This document shows, piece after piece, positions 27,239 through 37,286 of a DNA stretch of 64,000 nucleotides. How positions within the stretch are numbered: position 1 is the first letter of the stretch; each line of letters begins with the position of its first letter. The notes beneath the pieces are model-generated. The model was given only the letters and a program-made list of their open reading frames with translations. It had not been told where the DNA came from and made no database searches. The stretch lies in contig NZ_AP028929.1 of assembly GCF_041154385.1 (NCBI RefSeq), positions 558,001 through 622,000 of the forward strand, written 5' to 3'. This DNA comes from Streptococcus sp. SN-1 (lineage in GTDB: Bacteria; Bacillota; Bacilli; Lactobacillales; Streptococcaceae). The position numbers and the translations under genes are program-made.

Positions 27239-28096
27239 ATGAACTTTCAACAATTATCCAACCTGCAATATTGGACTAGCTTGTTTTCTAGTCCTTGGAG
27301 TATCGCCATCAATCTGTTTGATATTTTGATTGTGACCTATGTTTTGTATCGTTTTACAAAAGCGATAGCTGGCACTAAGATTATGATTTTGGTGCGTGGG
27401 GTCGTGATCTTTGTATTAGCTCAGGTTGTGGCCAATATCCTTGGTTTAACAACGATTTCTTGGTTGATTAATCAGATTATTACCTATGGGGTCATTGCTG
27501 CGGTTGTTATCTTCTCTCCAGAGATTCGGACTGGTTTGGAACGCTTGGGAAGGGCGACAGATTTCTTTTCTACTACTCAAATTAGTGCAGAAGAGAAAAT
27601 GATTCGTGCCTTTGTTAAGTCAGTTGAATACATGAGTCCCCGTAAGATTGGTGCTTTGGTTGCCATTCAACGGGTTCGGACCTTACAAGAATACATTGCG
27701 ACAGGGATTCCTTTGGATGCCAATATTTCAGCTGAACTCCTTATTAATATCTTTATCCCCAACACTCCCCTACACGATGGTGCTGTGATTATCAGAGAAA
27801 ATCGGATTGCAGTGACCTCTGCCTATCTGCCCTTGACAGAAAGTACAGGAATTTCCAAGGAATTTGGGACCAGACACCGGGCGGCTATCGGTTTATCAGA
27901 AGTGTCCGATGCCTTGACTTTCATCGTGTCAGAGGAAACAGGTGGTATTTCTATTACTTACAATGGGGTTTTCAAGCATGATTTGACGATTGAAGAATTT
28001 GAAGCAGAGCTACGAACAATTCTTTTGCCAGCTGTTGAGGAAAAAGCCAGTTTCAAGGACCGTTTGCTAGGAGGTTGGAAATATGAGAAAAAATAG
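27239..28096 (+). CDS. cdaA: Diadenylate cyclase CdaA (c-di-AMP synthase)
   Basis: A 285-aa membrane enzyme making c-di-AMP from two ATP. Three N-terminal transmembrane helices (residues about 18-90) precede the DAC domain, with PLHDGAVII (DGA motif) and GTRHRAAIG (RHR motif). ATG 27239 follows AGAGGAGACAGC; the earlier in-frame ATG at 27182 is upstream of the TGGTATAATAG promoter -10 (27192-27202) and is rejected. It overlaps cdaR by 14 nt and precedes glmM, the conserved cdaA-cdaR-glmM operon. Confidence 0.97.
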   Translation: MNFQQLSNLQYWTSLFSSPWSIAINLFDILIVTYVLYRFTKAIAGTKIMILVRGVVIFVLAQVVANILGLTTISWLINQIITYGVIAAVVIFSPEIRTGLERLGRATDFFSTTQISAEEKMIRAFVKSVEYMSPRKIGALVAIQRVRTLQEYIATGIPLDANISAELLINIFIPNTPLHDGAVIIRENRIAVTSAYLPLTESTGISKEFGTRHRAAIGLSEVSDALTFIVSEETGGISITYNGVFKHDLTIEEFEAELRTILLPAVEEKASFKDRLLGGWKYEKK

Positions 28097-28862
28097 TCTA
28101 TATATCATTTCATCTCTCTTTTTTGCTTGTGTCTTATTCGTTTATGCAACGTCGACCAACTTTCAAAATAGCAATACCGCAAGGCAGGTCAAATCAGAAA
28201 CCTACACCAATACGATAACGAACGTTCCTATCGATATTCACTATGATGATGACCAGTATTTCATTAGCGGATTTGCATCAGAGGTTTCCGTGATATTAAC
28301 CGGAGCCAATCGTGTGACCTTGGCCAGTGAAATGCAGGAAAGCACTCGTAAGTTTAAGGTCACAGCGGATTTGACAGATGCTAGTGTTGGAACGATTGAA
28401 GTTCCTTTGACCATTGAAAATCTTCCTAGCGGATTGACCGCTGTGGCTACACCTCAAAAGATCACAGTGAAAGTTGGGAAGAAGGTTAAGCGAGATGGGA
28501 TGCTTGTTGTGCCACAAGTTGACCAAAGCCAGATTGATCCGAAGCTACAACTTGATAGTGTAACCGTGTCAAATGAACGGGTTTCTGTCACAACTGACCA
28601 GGAAACATTAGCTAAAATCGATCGGATTATTGCACTTTTACCAACCAGCGAACGCATTACAGGTAATTACAGTGGTTCGGTACCTTTGCAGGCGATCGAT
28701 CGCAACGGGGTAGTCTTACCAGTAGTGATCACTCCGTTTGATACAACAATGAAGGTCACTACAAAACCAGTAGCACCAAGTTCAAGCGCATCAAATTCAA
28801 CTACAAGCAGTTCGTCGGAGACATCTTCGTCAACGAAAGCAACTAGTTCAAAAACGAATTAA
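28083..28862 (+). CDS. cdaR: YbbR-domain regulator of CdaA
   Basis: A 259-aa protein with one N-terminal transmembrane helix (YIISSLFFACVLFVYATS) and an extracytoplasmic part made of YbbR repeats (about residues 40-225, e.g. NVPIDIHYDDDQYFISG and LPSGLTAVATPQKITVKVGK). The tail is Ser/Thr-rich low complexity (SSSASNSTTSSSSETSSSTK). CdaR proteins modulate CdaA activity across the membrane. Its start lies within the end of cdaA. Confidence 0.93.
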   Translation: MRKNSLYIISSLFFACVLFVYATSTNFQNSNTARQVKSETYTNTITNVPIDIHYDDDQYFISGFASEVSVILTGANRVTLASEMQESTRKFKVTADLTDASVGTIEVPLTIENLPSGLTAVATPQKITVKVGKKVKRDGMLVVPQVDQSQIDPKLQLDSVTVSNERVSVTTDQETLAKIDRIIALLPTSERITGNYSGSVPLQAIDRNGVVLPVVITPFDTTMKVTTKPVAPSSSASNSTTSSSSETSSSTKATSSKTN

Positions 28863-28886
28863 AAATAGAAAAAGGATTTTATAAAA

Positions 28887-30239
28887 ATGGGTAAATATTT
28901 TGGGACTGATGGAGTCCGTGGGGAAGCTAACGTAGAACTAACACCAGAATTGGCTTTTAAGTTAGGACGTTTTGGAGGCTATGTTCTCAGCCAACATGAA
29001 ACGGAAGCACAGAAAGTCTTTGTGGGACGTGACACACGTATTTCAGGGGAAATGCTAGAATCTGCCTTGGTGGCAGGTCTTCTTTCAGTTGGTATTCACG
29101 TATACAAACTAGGCGTTCTGGCAACACCAGCAGTAGCTTACTTGGTTAAAACTGAAGGTGCAAGTGCCGGTGTCATGATTTCTGCCAGCCACAATCCAGC
29201 CTTTGATAATGGAATCAAGTTCTTTGGTGGTGATGGTTTCAAACTGGATGACGAAAAAGAAGCAGAAATTGAAGCCTTGCTAGATGCTGTGGAAGATACT
29301 CTTCCTCGTCCAAGTGCAGAAGGTTTGGGAACTTTGGTAGATTATCCAGAAGGCTTGCGTAAGTATGAAGGCTATCTGGTTTCAACAGGAACTCCTCTTG
29401 AAGGAATGAAGGTTGCCTTGGATACAGCTAATGGAGCAGCTTCTACAAGTGCCCGTCAAATCTTTGCTGATCTCGGTGCTCAATTGATGGTTATCGGGGA
29501 AACTCCAGACGGTCTTAACATCAACCTCAATGTTGGTTCTACACACCCAGAAGCCCTTCAAGAAGTGGTCAAAGAAAGCGGGTCAGCTATCGGTTTGGCC
29601 TTTGACGGAGACAGTGACCGTTTGATTGCTGTCGATGAGAATGGCGACATCGTCGATGGTGATAAGATTATGTACATCATCGGGAAATACCTTTCTGAAA
29701 AAGGACAATTGGCCCAAAATACAATTGTGACAACTGTTATGTCTAATCTTGGTTTCCACAAGGCCTTGGACCGTGAAGGTATTAACAAGGCAGTCACTGC
29801 AGTCGGCGACCGCTACGTTGTTGAAGAAATGAGAAAATCAGGCTACAACCTTGGTGGTGAACAGTCTGGTCACGTCATCTTGATGGATTACAATACAACT
29901 GGTGATGGTCAATTATCAGCAGTCCAATTGACGAAAATCATGAAGGAAACTGGTAAGAGCTTGTCAGAGTTGGCCGCAGAAGTAACCATCTATCCACAAA
30001 AATTAGTCAATATCCGAGTGGAAAATGCCATGAAGGAAAAGGCTATGGAAGTGCCAGTTATCAAGGCAATTATCGAGAAGATGGAAGCTGAAATGGCAGG
30101 GAATGGCCGTATCCTTGTTCGCCCAAGTGGGACAGAACCCCTTTTGCGTGTCATGGCAGAAGCACCTACAACAGAAGAAGTGGACTACTATGTTGATACC
30201 ATCGCTGATGTAGTTCGAGCTGAAATCGGGATTGACTAA
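28887..30239 (+). CDS. glmM: Phosphoglucosamine mutase
   Basis: A 450-aa alpha-D-phosphohexomutase converting GlcN-6-P to GlcN-1-P for UDP-GlcNAc. The active-site serine lies in [15 protein letters not shown] (about residue 101), the metal loop is FDGDSDRLI, sugar binding GGEQSGH and phosphate binding [15 protein letters not shown] 28887 follows AAAGGA. GlmM binds and restrains CdaA in relatives, so its place in this operon links cell-wall precursor supply to c-di-AMP. Confidence 0.98.
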   Translation: MGKYFGTDGVRGEANVELTPELAFKLGRFGGYVLSQHETEAQKVFVGRDTRISGEMLESALVAGLLSVGIHVYKLGVLATPAVAYLVKTEGASAGVMISASHNPAFDNGIKFFGGDGFKLDDEKEAEIEALLDAVEDTLPRPSAEGLGTLVDYPEGLRKYEGYLVSTGTPLEGMKVALDTANGAASTSARQIFADLGAQLMVIGETPDGLNINLNVGSTHPEALQEVVKESGSAIGLAFDGDSDRLIAVDENGDIVDGDKIMYIIGKYLSEKGQLAQNTIVTTVMSNLGFHKALDREGINKAVTAVGDRYVVEEMRKSGYNLGGEQSGHVILMDYNTTGDGQLSAVQLTKIMKETGKSLSELAAEVTIYPQKLVNIRVENAMKEKAMEVPVIKAIIEKMEAEMAGNGRILVRPSGTEPLLRVMAEAPTTEEVDYYVDTIADVVRAEIGID

Positions 30240-30312
30240 ATCCTAGAAAACTAGATGAAAATAAAAAATTATGGTACAATAGCTTATAACATTGTAGCCG
30301 AGGGAGAGAGAC

Positions 30313-30687
30313 ATGAATCTTAAACGTGAACAAGAATTTGTTAGTCAGTATCATTTTGATGCGCGTAATTTTGAATGGGAAAATGAAAATGGAGCTCCTG
30401 AAACCAAGGTAGATGTGAATTTCCAATTACTCCAACATGATCAAGAAAATCAAGTGACTTCTTTAATTGTCATCTTGACCTTTATGATTGTATTTGATAA
30501 GTTTGTCATTAGTGGCACTATTTCACAGGTGAACCATATCGATGGCCGTATTGTCAATGAACCAAGTGAATTGAGTCAAGAAGAAGTGGAAACCTTGGCT
30601 CGTCCATGTTTGAACATGCTCAATCGTTTGACTTACGAAGTAACTGAAATTGCATTAGACTTACCAGGAATCAATTTGGAGTTCTAA
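30313..30687 (+). CDS. DUF1149 family protein
   Basis: A 124-aa soluble protein without signal or membrane segment, resembling the SecB-like DUF1149 family of streptococci and lactobacilli ([23 protein letters not shown] at the start, alternating beta segments with hydrophobic [21 protein letters not shown] in the middle). The SecB-like relationship suggests chaperone-type binding, but no function is established. ATG 30313 follows GAGGGAGAGAG behind a TATGGTACAATAG promoter. DegV starts 2 nt downstream. Confidence 0.75.
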   Translation: MNLKREQEFVSQYHFDARNFEWENENGAPETKVDVNFQLLQHDQENQVTSLIVILTFMIVFDKFVISGTISQVNHIDGRIVNEPSELSQEEVETLARPCLNMLNRLTYEVTEIALDLPGINLEF

Positions 30688-30688
30688 T

Positions 30689-31537
30689 ATGAAATTAGCT
30701 GTTATCACAGATTCTTCTGCTTATCTCAGTGCAGAGACCTTACAAAGAGAAGATTTGTTTGTCTTGGATATTCCTGTCAATATTGATGGTGAGGAGTATG
30801 TTGAAGGTGTCAATCTGACTGCTGAGGAATTTTACCAAAAAATGGCTCAGGCTTCTGAATTGCCTAAGACCAGTCAACCAAGCATTGCCAAGTTAGATGA
30901 AATCTTAACTACGCTTAAAGAACAAGGATATACCCATGCCTTGGGACTTTTCCTATCTTCTGGAATTTCAGGCTTTTACCAAAATATCCAGTATATGGTG
31001 GATGACTATGAGGGCTTGACTATTGCCTTCCCGGACACTTTGATTACAAGTGCTCCGCTGGGTATCATGGTTGAAAGTGTCTTTAACTGGCGAGACCAGG
31101 GCGATGATTTTACAATTATTCAGGATAAGCTAGCTATTCAAATCAGTCACACATCTGCTTTTATCATGGTGGATGATTTGGACCACTTAGTAAAAGGTGG
31201 GCGCCTTTCAAATGGTGCTGCTATTTTGGGAAATCTGCTCAGTATTAAGCCAATCCTTTATTTCAATGACCAAGGTGTGATTGAAGTTTACGAAAAAGTT
31301 CGTACTGAGAAGAAAGCAACCAAGCGCTTAATTGAAATCATCAAGGAAGCAACAGCTTCAGGTCAATATCGGGTCATTGTCATTCACGGCAATGCTCTTG
31401 AAAAGGCTGAGGAATTGCGTCAGCACTTGCTTGAATCTGGAGTGGCTACGGATATTTCACTTGCTACATTTGGCAGTGTCATTGGGACACACCTAGGAGA
31501 AGGAAGTATTGCTTTAGGTTATATTCCATTGATTTAG
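30689..31537 (+). CDS. DegV family fatty-acid-binding protein
   Basis: A 282-aa DegV/FakB-type protein. The family marks are [10 protein letters not shown] (N-terminal DSS/A loop), KTSQPS (fatty-acid carboxylate loop), [11 protein letters not shown] and [13 protein letters not shown]. FakB proteins bind a fatty acid and present it to the kinase FakA; which chain this one binds is not readable. Its ATG follows the DUF1149 stop directly without a strong ribosome site, suggesting coupling. The hairpin array begins shortly after the stop. Confidence 0.9.
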   Translation: MKLAVITDSSAYLSAETLQREDLFVLDIPVNIDGEEYVEGVNLTAEEFYQKMAQASELPKTSQPSIAKLDEILTTLKEQGYTHALGLFLSSGISGFYQNIQYMVDDYEGLTIAFPDTLITSAPLGIMVESVFNWRDQGDDFTIIQDKLAIQISHTSAFIMVDDLDHLVKGGRLSNGAAILGNLLSIKPILYFNDQGVIEVYEKVRTEKKATKRLIEIIKEATASGQYRVIVIHGNALEKAEELRQHLLESGVATDISLATFGSVIGTHLGEGSIALGYIPLI

Positions 31538-31565
31538 TTAGCACTTCTAGACTAGTCAAGAAGAA

Positions 31566-31912
31566 TTTGTATCTTAGAAATTGAATATGGACTACCTGCC
31601 TCTTGAAAAAAGATGCCTGTCTTGCCTTTCGTGGAAAGTCAGCGTCATTCCCTATTTTTCATGGACAGCTAACGTCCTTTGTATCTTGATAATTGAACAC
31701 GCCTGGAACCCTGTGTGAAAAAGATAGTTCTTCCAAGGAGTATCTACTCCATGATCAGAACTCCTATTTTCACTTTGTGTTCTTGCAGGCTTTGTATCTT
31801 GATAATTGAACACGGACTACCTGCCTCATGAAAAAAGATGCCTGTCTGGCCTTTCGTCGAAAGTCAGCGCCATTCCCTATTTTTCATGGGCAGCCAACGT
31901 CCTTTGTATCTT
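31566..31912 (+). ncRNA. Three tandem long-hairpin units upstream of dapB (unknown RNA/repeat family)
   Basis: TTTGTATCTT occurs four times at 31566, 31678, 31791 and 31903, a 112-113-nt period. Between them lie three self-complementary units: 31589-31677 (GGAC...GTCC), 31701-31790 (GCCTG...CAGGC) and 31814-31902 (GGAC...GTCC). Each starts about 23 nt after a repeat and closes directly on the next TTTG. Units 1 and 3 are nearly identical; unit 2 has a different sequence with the same shape. Some differences between 1 and 3 are on opposite sides of a stem. No coding frame is supported. It could be a cluster of SPRITE-like terminator-shaped repeats, or an RNA element of the dapB leader. Confidence 0.7.
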
Positions 31913-31926
31913 AGACAGGAGTAGAG

Positions 31927-32694
31927 ATGAGTATTCGAGTAATTATTGCTGGTTTTAAGGGAAAGATGGGACAAGCTGCTTGTCAGATGGTCTTGGCTGA
32001 TCCAGACTTGGACTTGGTAGCAGTTTTGGATCCTTTTGAGTCTGAGTCAGAATGGCAGGGAGTTCCTGTTTTCAAGGATAAGGCTGATTTAGCAGGTTTT
32101 GAAGCGGATGTCTGGGTAGATTTCACAACTCCAGCTGTTGCCTACGAAAACACACGCTTTGCCCTCGAAAATGGCTTTGCTCCAGTAGTTGGAACGACTG
32201 GCTTTACTAGTGAAGAAATTGCAGAGCTAAAAGATTTTTCACGTGCCAAAGATTTGGGTGGTTTGATTGCCCCTAACTTTGCCCTAGGTGCTGTCTTACT
32301 TATGCAATTTGCGACGCAGGCTGTTAAATATTTTCCTAATGTGGAGATTATCGAGCTCCATCATGACAAGAAAAAAGATGCTCCGAGTGGAACAGCTATT
32401 AAAACAGCTGAGTTGATGGCGGAAGTTAGAGAGTCTATCCAGCAAGGTGCGCCTGATGAAGAAGAACTGATTGCAGGTGCCCGTGGTGCTGACTTTGATG
32501 GTATGCGGATTCATTCTGTTCGTTTACCAGGCTTGGTAGCCCATCAGGAAGTCATCTTTGGCAATCAGGGAGAAGGATTGACCCTCCGTCATGACTCCTA
32601 TGATCGCAGCTCCTTCATGACAGGAGTGAATTTGGGAATTAAAGAAGTTGTCAAGCGTCATGAGCTTGTCTATGGATTAGAACACTTATTATGA
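31927..32694 (+). CDS. dapB: 4-hydroxy-tetrahydrodipicolinate reductase
   Basis: A 255-aa NAD(P)H enzyme of the lysine pathway; in streptococci it supplies lysine for peptidoglycan stems. It has [17 protein letters not shown] (dinucleotide-binding), [14 protein letters not shown], the [17 protein letters not shown] catalytic segment (His-His and Lys) and [13 protein letters not shown] 31927 follows CAGGAGTAGAG directly after the hairpin array. It overlaps cca by four bases (ATGA), starting a dapB-cca-ABC-F operon. Confidence 0.97.
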   Translation: MSIRVIIAGFKGKMGQAACQMVLADPDLDLVAVLDPFESESEWQGVPVFKDKADLAGFEADVWVDFTTPAVAYENTRFALENGFAPVVGTTGFTSEEIAELKDFSRAKDLGGLIAPNFALGAVLLMQFATQAVKYFPNVEIIELHHDKKKDAPSGTAIKTAELMAEVRESIQQGAPDEEELIAGARGADFDGMRIHSVRLPGLVAHQEVIFGNQGEGLTLRHDSYDRSSFMTGVNLGIKEVVKRHELVYGLEHLL

Positions 32695-33890
32695 GATTAA
32701 CGCAAATGCCTTCTGAATTTCAGAAGGCTTTACCAGTATTAGAAAAAATTAAAGAAGCAGGCTTTGAGGCTTATTTTGTTGGGGGCTCTGTTCGAGATGC
32801 CCTTCTCAATCGTCCCATCCACGATGTGGACATTGCGACGTCTTCTTATCCAGAGGAGACCAAGCAGATTTTTCCGCGAACAGTCGATATCGGAATCGAG
32901 CATGGAACTGTCTTGGTCTTAGATGGGGATGAGGAGTATGAGGTAACTACCTTTCGGACAGAGGATGTCTATGTGGACTATCGCAGACCCAGTGCTGTTT
33001 CCTTTGTGCGCTCGTTAGAAGAAGACCTTAAGCGCCGTGATTTTACAGTCAACGCCTTTGCCTTGGATGAGGCAGGGGAAATTATTGACTTGTTCCATGG
33101 CTTAGAAGATTTGGAAAATCAAGTCTTGCGAGCAGTTGGAGTGGCTAGTGAGCGTTTCAATGAAGATGCTTTGCGGATTATGCGCGGTTTCCGTTTTCAG
33201 GCCAGCCTTGGCTTTGAACTTGAGCCAGAAACATTTAAAGCTATGAAGACCTTGACACCGCTTTTGGAGAAAATTTCTGTAGAGCGTACCTTCGTTGAGT
33301 TTGATAAACTCTTGCTGTCTCCGTTTTGGAGAAGGGGCTTGGATTCCATGATTGAGAGTCAAGCTTATGATTATCTCCCTGATATGGCAGCCAGCCAGGA
33401 CAAGCTCAACAGATTGTTTGATTTGGATACTGATTTCACTTTTGAATCTTCTGAACAAGCCTGGGCAGCTCTTTTGTGGGCTTTGGAGATTGAAAATGCG
33501 CAGCCATTTTTGAAAGCTTGGAAGACCTCACGCCAGTTTGGTAAGCAGGTTCAGGATTTACTGACTATTTTGACCTTGCGTGAAAAGGGAGAATTGAGCA
33601 AGCGCGATTGTTATCGCTTTGACTTGGATTTACTTTTACAGGCTGAAAATCTTCGTCAGGCCCAAGGAAAAGAAGTTAATCCACAAGCCATCACAGAAAC
33701 CTACCAGAGTTTGACCATTCATGACAAGAAAGAAATTCAGATTAATGGTGGCATTTTGATCAAGGAATATGGCTATCAACCAGGGCCAGACTTGGGAGAG
33801 ATTTTAACAGAGATTGAATATGTCATTGTCGATGGAGAATTGGAGAATGACCGTCAAGCCATCCATACTTACCTGAGGGAGAAAAAATGA
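32691..33890 (+). CDS. cca: CCA-adding tRNA nucleotidyltransferase
   Basis: A 399-aa class II CCA-adding enzyme that completes or repairs tRNA 3' ends. It has the head [22 protein letters not shown] with the metal-binding DxD, the [12 protein letters not shown] motif C, and the [18 protein letters not shown] nucleotide-recognition region. It overlaps both neighbours by 4 nt, so dapB, cca and the ABC-F gene are translationally linked. Confidence 0.97.
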   Translation: MRLTQMPSEFQKALPVLEKIKEAGFEAYFVGGSVRDALLNRPIHDVDIATSSYPEETKQIFPRTVDIGIEHGTVLVLDGDEEYEVTTFRTEDVYVDYRRPSAVSFVRSLEEDLKRRDFTVNAFALDEAGEIIDLFHGLEDLENQVLRAVGVASERFNEDALRIMRGFRFQASLGFELEPETFKAMKTLTPLLEKISVERTFVEFDKLLLSPFWRRGLDSMIESQAYDYLPDMAASQDKLNRLFDLDTDFTFESSEQAWAALLWALEIENAQPFLKAWKTSRQFGKQVQDLLTILTLREKGELSKRDCYRFDLDLLLQAENLRQAQGKEVNPQAITETYQSLTIHDKKEIQINGGILIKEYGYQPGPDLGEILTEIEYVIVDGELENDRQAIHTYLREKK

Positions 33891-35758
33891 GTGATTTTAT
33901 CGTTGAAAAACTAAGTAAATCCGTCGGTGACAAGACCGTTTTTAAGGATATTTCCTTTATCATCCACGACCTAGACAGAATTGGTCTGATCGGTGTCAAT
34001 GGAACAGGGAAGACCACCCTTTTAGATGTCCTTTCGGGTGTGTCTGGCTTTGATGGGGATGTCAGTCCTTTTTCAGCTAAGAATGATTACCAGATTGGTT
34101 ACTTGACTCAAGATCCTGATTTTGATGATAGCAAGACGGTCTTGGATACGGTTCTATCAAGCGACCTTAAGGAAATCCAGCTCATTCGTGAGTATGAGTT
34201 GATCATGCTCAACTACAGTGAGGACAAGCAGTCTCGTTTGGAACGGGTCATGGCTGAAATGGACTCTCTCCAAGCTTGGGAAATTGAGAGTCAGGTCAAG
34301 ACTGTTCTCAGTAAGCTAGGAATTCAGGACTTATCGACTCCTGTTGGGGAATTGTCAGGTGGTCTCAGAAGACGGGTTCAGTTGGCGCAAGTCTTACTTG
34401 GCAACCACGACCTCTTGCTGCTGGACGAGCCGACCAACCATTTAGATATTGCGACTATTGAGTGGCTGACCCTCTTTTTAAAAAATTCCAAGAAGACCGT
34501 CCTTTTTATCACCCACGATCGCTATTTCCTAGATGCGCTGTCAACACGGATTTTCGAGTTGGACCGAGCTGGATTGACGGAATATCAGGGTAATTATCAG
34601 GACTATGTTCGCCTTAAGGCGGAACAGGACGAGCGCGATGCGGCTCTTCTCCACAAAAAGGAACAACTTTATAAGCAAGAATTGGCCTGGATGCGCAGAC
34701 AACCACAGGCGCGTGCGACCAAGCAACAGGCTCGTATCAATCGTTTCCATGACTTGAAGAAAGAAGTTTCAGGTGGCGTTGCTGAGACAGACTTGACCAT
34801 GAACTTTGAAACCAGTCGGATTGGGAAGAAAGTTATCGAGTTTCAGGATGTTTCTTTTGCCTATGAAAACAAGCCTATTTTGCAAGATTTTAATCTCTTG
34901 GTGCAGGCCAAAGATCGTATCGGAATCGTTGGTGATAACGGTGTTGGGAAATCAACCCTGCTTAACCTAATTGCAGGAAGTCTTGATCCGACCGAAGGAC
35001 AAGTTGTGATTGGGGAAACAGTTCGCATCGCCTATTTCTCTCAACAAATTGAGGGTTTGGATGAAAGCAAGCGAGTGATTAATTACTTGCAGGAAGTGGC
35101 AGAAGAGGTCAAGACCAGTGGTGGTTCTACGACTTCCATTGCTGAGTTGTTGGAGCAGTTCCTCTTTCCACGTTCAACGCATGGAACCTTGATTGAGAAA
35201 TTGTCTGGTGGAGAGAAAAAACGTCTTTATCTCCTCAAATTGCTCTTGGAAAAACCAAATGTTCTCCTCTTGGACGAGCCAACAAATGATTTGGACATTG
35301 CAACCTTGACAGTTTTGGAGAATTTCTTGCAAGGATTTGCGGGTCCTGTTTTGACAGTTAGCCATGACCGCTATTTCTTGGATAAGGTAGCGACCAAGAT
35401 TCTGGCTTTTGAGGATGGTAAAATTCGTCCTTTCTTTGGTCATTACACCGACTATCTTGATGAAAAGGCTTTTGAGACAGAGATGGCCAATCAAGTGCAA
35501 AAAGCCGAGAAGGAAAAGGTGGTCAAGGTCCGCGAAGACAAGAAACGTATGACCTACCAAGAAAAACAGGAGTGGGCAAGCATTGAAGGCGATATTGAAA
35601 CCTTGGAAAACCGTATCGCTGCTATCGAAGAGGAAATGCAGGCTAACGGCTCTGACTTTGGTAAGCTGGCTACTCTCCAAAAAGAACTGGATGAGAAAAA
35701 CGAAGCACTCCTTGAAAAATACGAACGCTATGAATACCTAAGTGAATTTGATAGCTAG
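33887..35758 (+). CDS. ABC-F family ATPase (Uup-like, with C-terminal coiled coil)
   Basis: A 623-aa soluble protein with two nucleotide-binding domains and no membrane segments. NBD1 has [26 protein letters not shown] and [15 protein letters not shown]2 has [26 protein letters not shown] and [13 protein letters not shown] charged linker (about residues 235-300) corresponds to the ABC-F P-site tRNA-interaction motif, and a C-terminal coiled coil (about 540-615) is Uup-like. ABC-F proteins act on ribosomes; antibiotic protection cannot be inferred from this sequence. It converges with the CDF gene across a bidirectional terminator. Confidence 0.9.
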   Translation: MSDFIVEKLSKSVGDKTVFKDISFIIHDLDRIGLIGVNGTGKTTLLDVLSGVSGFDGDVSPFSAKNDYQIGYLTQDPDFDDSKTVLDTVLSSDLKEIQLIREYELIMLNYSEDKQSRLERVMAEMDSLQAWEIESQVKTVLSKLGIQDLSTPVGELSGGLRRRVQLAQVLLGNHDLLLLDEPTNHLDIATIEWLTLFLKNSKKTVLFITHDRYFLDALSTRIFELDRAGLTEYQGNYQDYVRLKAEQDERDAALLHKKEQLYKQELAWMRRQPQARATKQQARINRFHDLKKEVSGGVAETDLTMNFETSRIGKKVIEFQDVSFAYENKPILQDFNLLVQAKDRIGIVGDNGVGKSTLLNLIAGSLDPTEGQVVIGETVRIAYFSQQIEGLDESKRVINYLQEVAEEVKTSGGSTTSIAELLEQFLFPRSTHGTLIEKLSGGEKKRLYLLKLLLEKPNVLLLDEPTNDLDIATLTVLENFLQGFAGPVLTVSHDRYFLDKVATKILAFEDGKIRPFFGHYTDYLDEKAFETEMANQVQKAEKEKVVKVREDKKRMTYQEKQEWASIEGDIETLENRIAAIEEEMQANGSDFGKLATLQKELDEKNEALLEKYERYEYLSEFDS

Positions 35759-35806
35759 AAGAATAGAAAAATCCCGTCTCATGGACAGGATTTCTCTATT
35801 CTTTTT
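35758..35806. terminator. Bidirectional terminator between ABC-F and CDF genes
   Basis: AGAATAG-AAAATCC faces GGATTT-CTCTATTCT; a T7 run follows on the plus strand and A-rich sequence precedes it. Confidence 0.75.
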
Positions 35807-36980
35807 TTGTTTCCTGGTGGAAAATTTTTTGCCAAGTTTCGTGGCGACGCCAGATACTGGTATGAACAATTCCATCTAGCTCATAGCAAATGAGTTTGGT
35901 CTTCTGACTGATGGAAGTGATTTGAATATCCTTGATAGCTGAATTTAACTCTTTTTCGGCTTTATAAGCCTCTTTATCCATCTGCTCTCCATCCTGGCGA
36001 ATATAGACAAAATCATCAGCCAAGAGTTCTTCCAGTTGATTTCCTTGGTCAATCAATTGTTCACGCATAAGCAATTTTTTATAGACATTGTCTAAAATTT
36101 CATCCTCAGGGATAGGCGCCGGTTCGATATGGACATCGGTATCAAAGACGCCAAAACGCTCCTCCAGCATAGACTCGACCTGATCCGCAATCTCGTGACT
36201 CTCGTAAACCGACAAGTCAGGATTCATCTCCAGCGTGATATCCAGGTAGATATTGCTACCGTAGGTACGACCTCTTTGGGACTTAACCTTGCTGATCTTG
36301 GGAATTTCCATGATAGCCTTTTGGTATTCCTCAAGTAGACGATCGTCAAAGCCATCTGAAAGGCTAAAGGAAGACTCAATGAAGATATCATAGGCAGTTT
36401 TCAAGATAAAGAAAGTGATGATGATAGCGACCAGCTTATCCACAATGGGATAATTGAAACTACTAGCCAGGATGGCAATGGTCGTACCAAGTGAGGTAAC
36501 AGCGTCAGAAAGATTGTCTTTGGCGGCAGCCTTCAGGGCCTTGGAGTTTGATTTCTTACTGAGGCGAGTATTGTAGAGATAGACCACAAACATAATCGCT
36601 GCAGAAATGATTCCTAGAGTTGCACCAAGAGGATCAATGACAGTTTCTTCTCGACTGAGAATCTTTTGAATGGTATCCCGAAGTACATCGAAACCGACAT
36701 AAAACATGATGATAGAAGTGATCAAGCTAGCCAAATCTTCAATCTTCCAGTGGCCAAAACGGTGGTCTCGGTCAGCAGGCTGGCGCGCCATTCGAATCCC
36801 AATCAAGAGGGCCACATTTCCGATAATATCTGATACGTTGTTAAAACCATCGGCCACCAAACTGGATGAATGAAGAAGATGACCAGTTGCTAATTTGGCT
36901 GCAGACAAGATCAAATAGGTTGAAATACTGATAATGGCCCCACGCTCAGCTAACTTGAGATTTGAGATAGATTGCTTCAT
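35796..36980 (-). CDS. Cation diffusion facilitator family transporter
   Basis: A 394-aa CDF protein. About six transmembrane helices (residues 12-210) include the metal-site segments SSLVADGFNNVSDIIGN and HRFGHWKIEDLASL, and a second metal helix AAAKDNLSDAVTSLGT. The cytoplasmic domain (about 210-300) ends with VFDTDVHIEPAPI, and there is an extra C-terminal region to 394. Pneumococcal CDF proteins export Mn2+ or Zn2+; the NxxxD metal-site pattern resembles Mn exporters more than Zn ones, but this is inference. It is divergent from the Mn-riboswitch-controlled ATPase. Confidence 0.9.
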   Translation of the reverse strand: MKQSISNLKLAERGAIISISTYLILSAAKLATGHLLHSSSLVADGFNNVSDIIGNVALLIGIRMARQPADRDHRFGHWKIEDLASLITSIIMFYVGFDVLRDTIQKILSREETVIDPLGATLGIISAAIMFVVYLYNTRLSKKSNSKALKAAAKDNLSDAVTSLGTTIAILASSFNYPIVDKLVAIIITFFILKTAYDIFIESSFSLSDGFDDRLLEEYQKAIMEIPKISKVKSQRGRTYGSNIYLDITLEMNPDLSVYESHEIADQVESMLEERFGVFDTDVHIEPAPIPEDEILDNVYKKLLMREQLIDQGNQLEELLADDFVYIRQDGEQMDKEAYKAEKELNSAIKDIQITSISQKTKLICYELDGIVHTSIWRRHETWQKIFHQETKKE

Positions 36981-37060
36981 TCAACTTCCTTTCTAGTCAC
37001 ATAGCATTCTACCATTATACTGGTTTTCAAGGGAAAATTCAAATAAGTCATTTTTTACTC

Positions 37061-37089
37061 TTTGAAAACTTTTCAAAATTTGGTATAAT
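37061..37089 (+). promoter_or_regulatory. Promoter of the riboswitch-ATPase transcript with a palindromic -35 region
   Basis: TTGAAA (37062-37067), 16-nt spacer, TG-G-TATAAT (37081-37089). TTTGAAAA-C-TTTTCAAA (37061-37077) is a perfect 17-nt palindrome across the -35. Confidence 0.65.
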
Positions 37090-37093
37090 AGTA

Positions 37094-37185
37094 CTACTCA
37101 AGGGAGTAGCTGGCAGAAACCTGTGATAGTGTCGTCATTCCGAATTTTATACTGAAGAGTATGCTTTCCGGCCCTATCTTAAACA
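37094..37185 (+). promoter_or_regulatory. yybP-ykoY manganese riboswitch
   Basis: The conserved halves are present: AAGGGAGTAGCTGGCAGAAA (37100 onward) and GCTTTCCGGCCCTATCTT (37163 onward). These are the two metal-binding loops of the yybP-ykoY class, separated by stem P2 sequences. An intrinsic terminator follows at 37191-37219. The class senses Mn2+ and turns on exporters, and an orthologous switch upstream of this ATPase has been studied in streptococci. Confidence 0.92.
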
Positions 37186-37190
37186 GCGAG

Positions 37191-37220
37191 ACTTGTTATG
37201 ATTAACAGGTTTCTTTTTGT
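37191..37220 (+). terminator. Riboswitch expression-platform terminator
   Basis: ACTTGTTA-TGAT-TAACAGGT stem followed by TTCTTTTTG. Mn2+ binding would be expected to prevent its formation. Confidence 0.8.
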
Positions 37221-37286
37221 TTGTCGTGAAAAGATACGATGAGAAAAAGAGAGTCTGTTTTGCACACAATGTCAAGGAGGAGACAC

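Noticed and set aside
31566..31912. CRISPR-like periodicity upstream of dapB
   Set aside because: The parts between the short repeats are similar to each other and self-complementary at a 112-nt period, unlike spacers; no cas genes.
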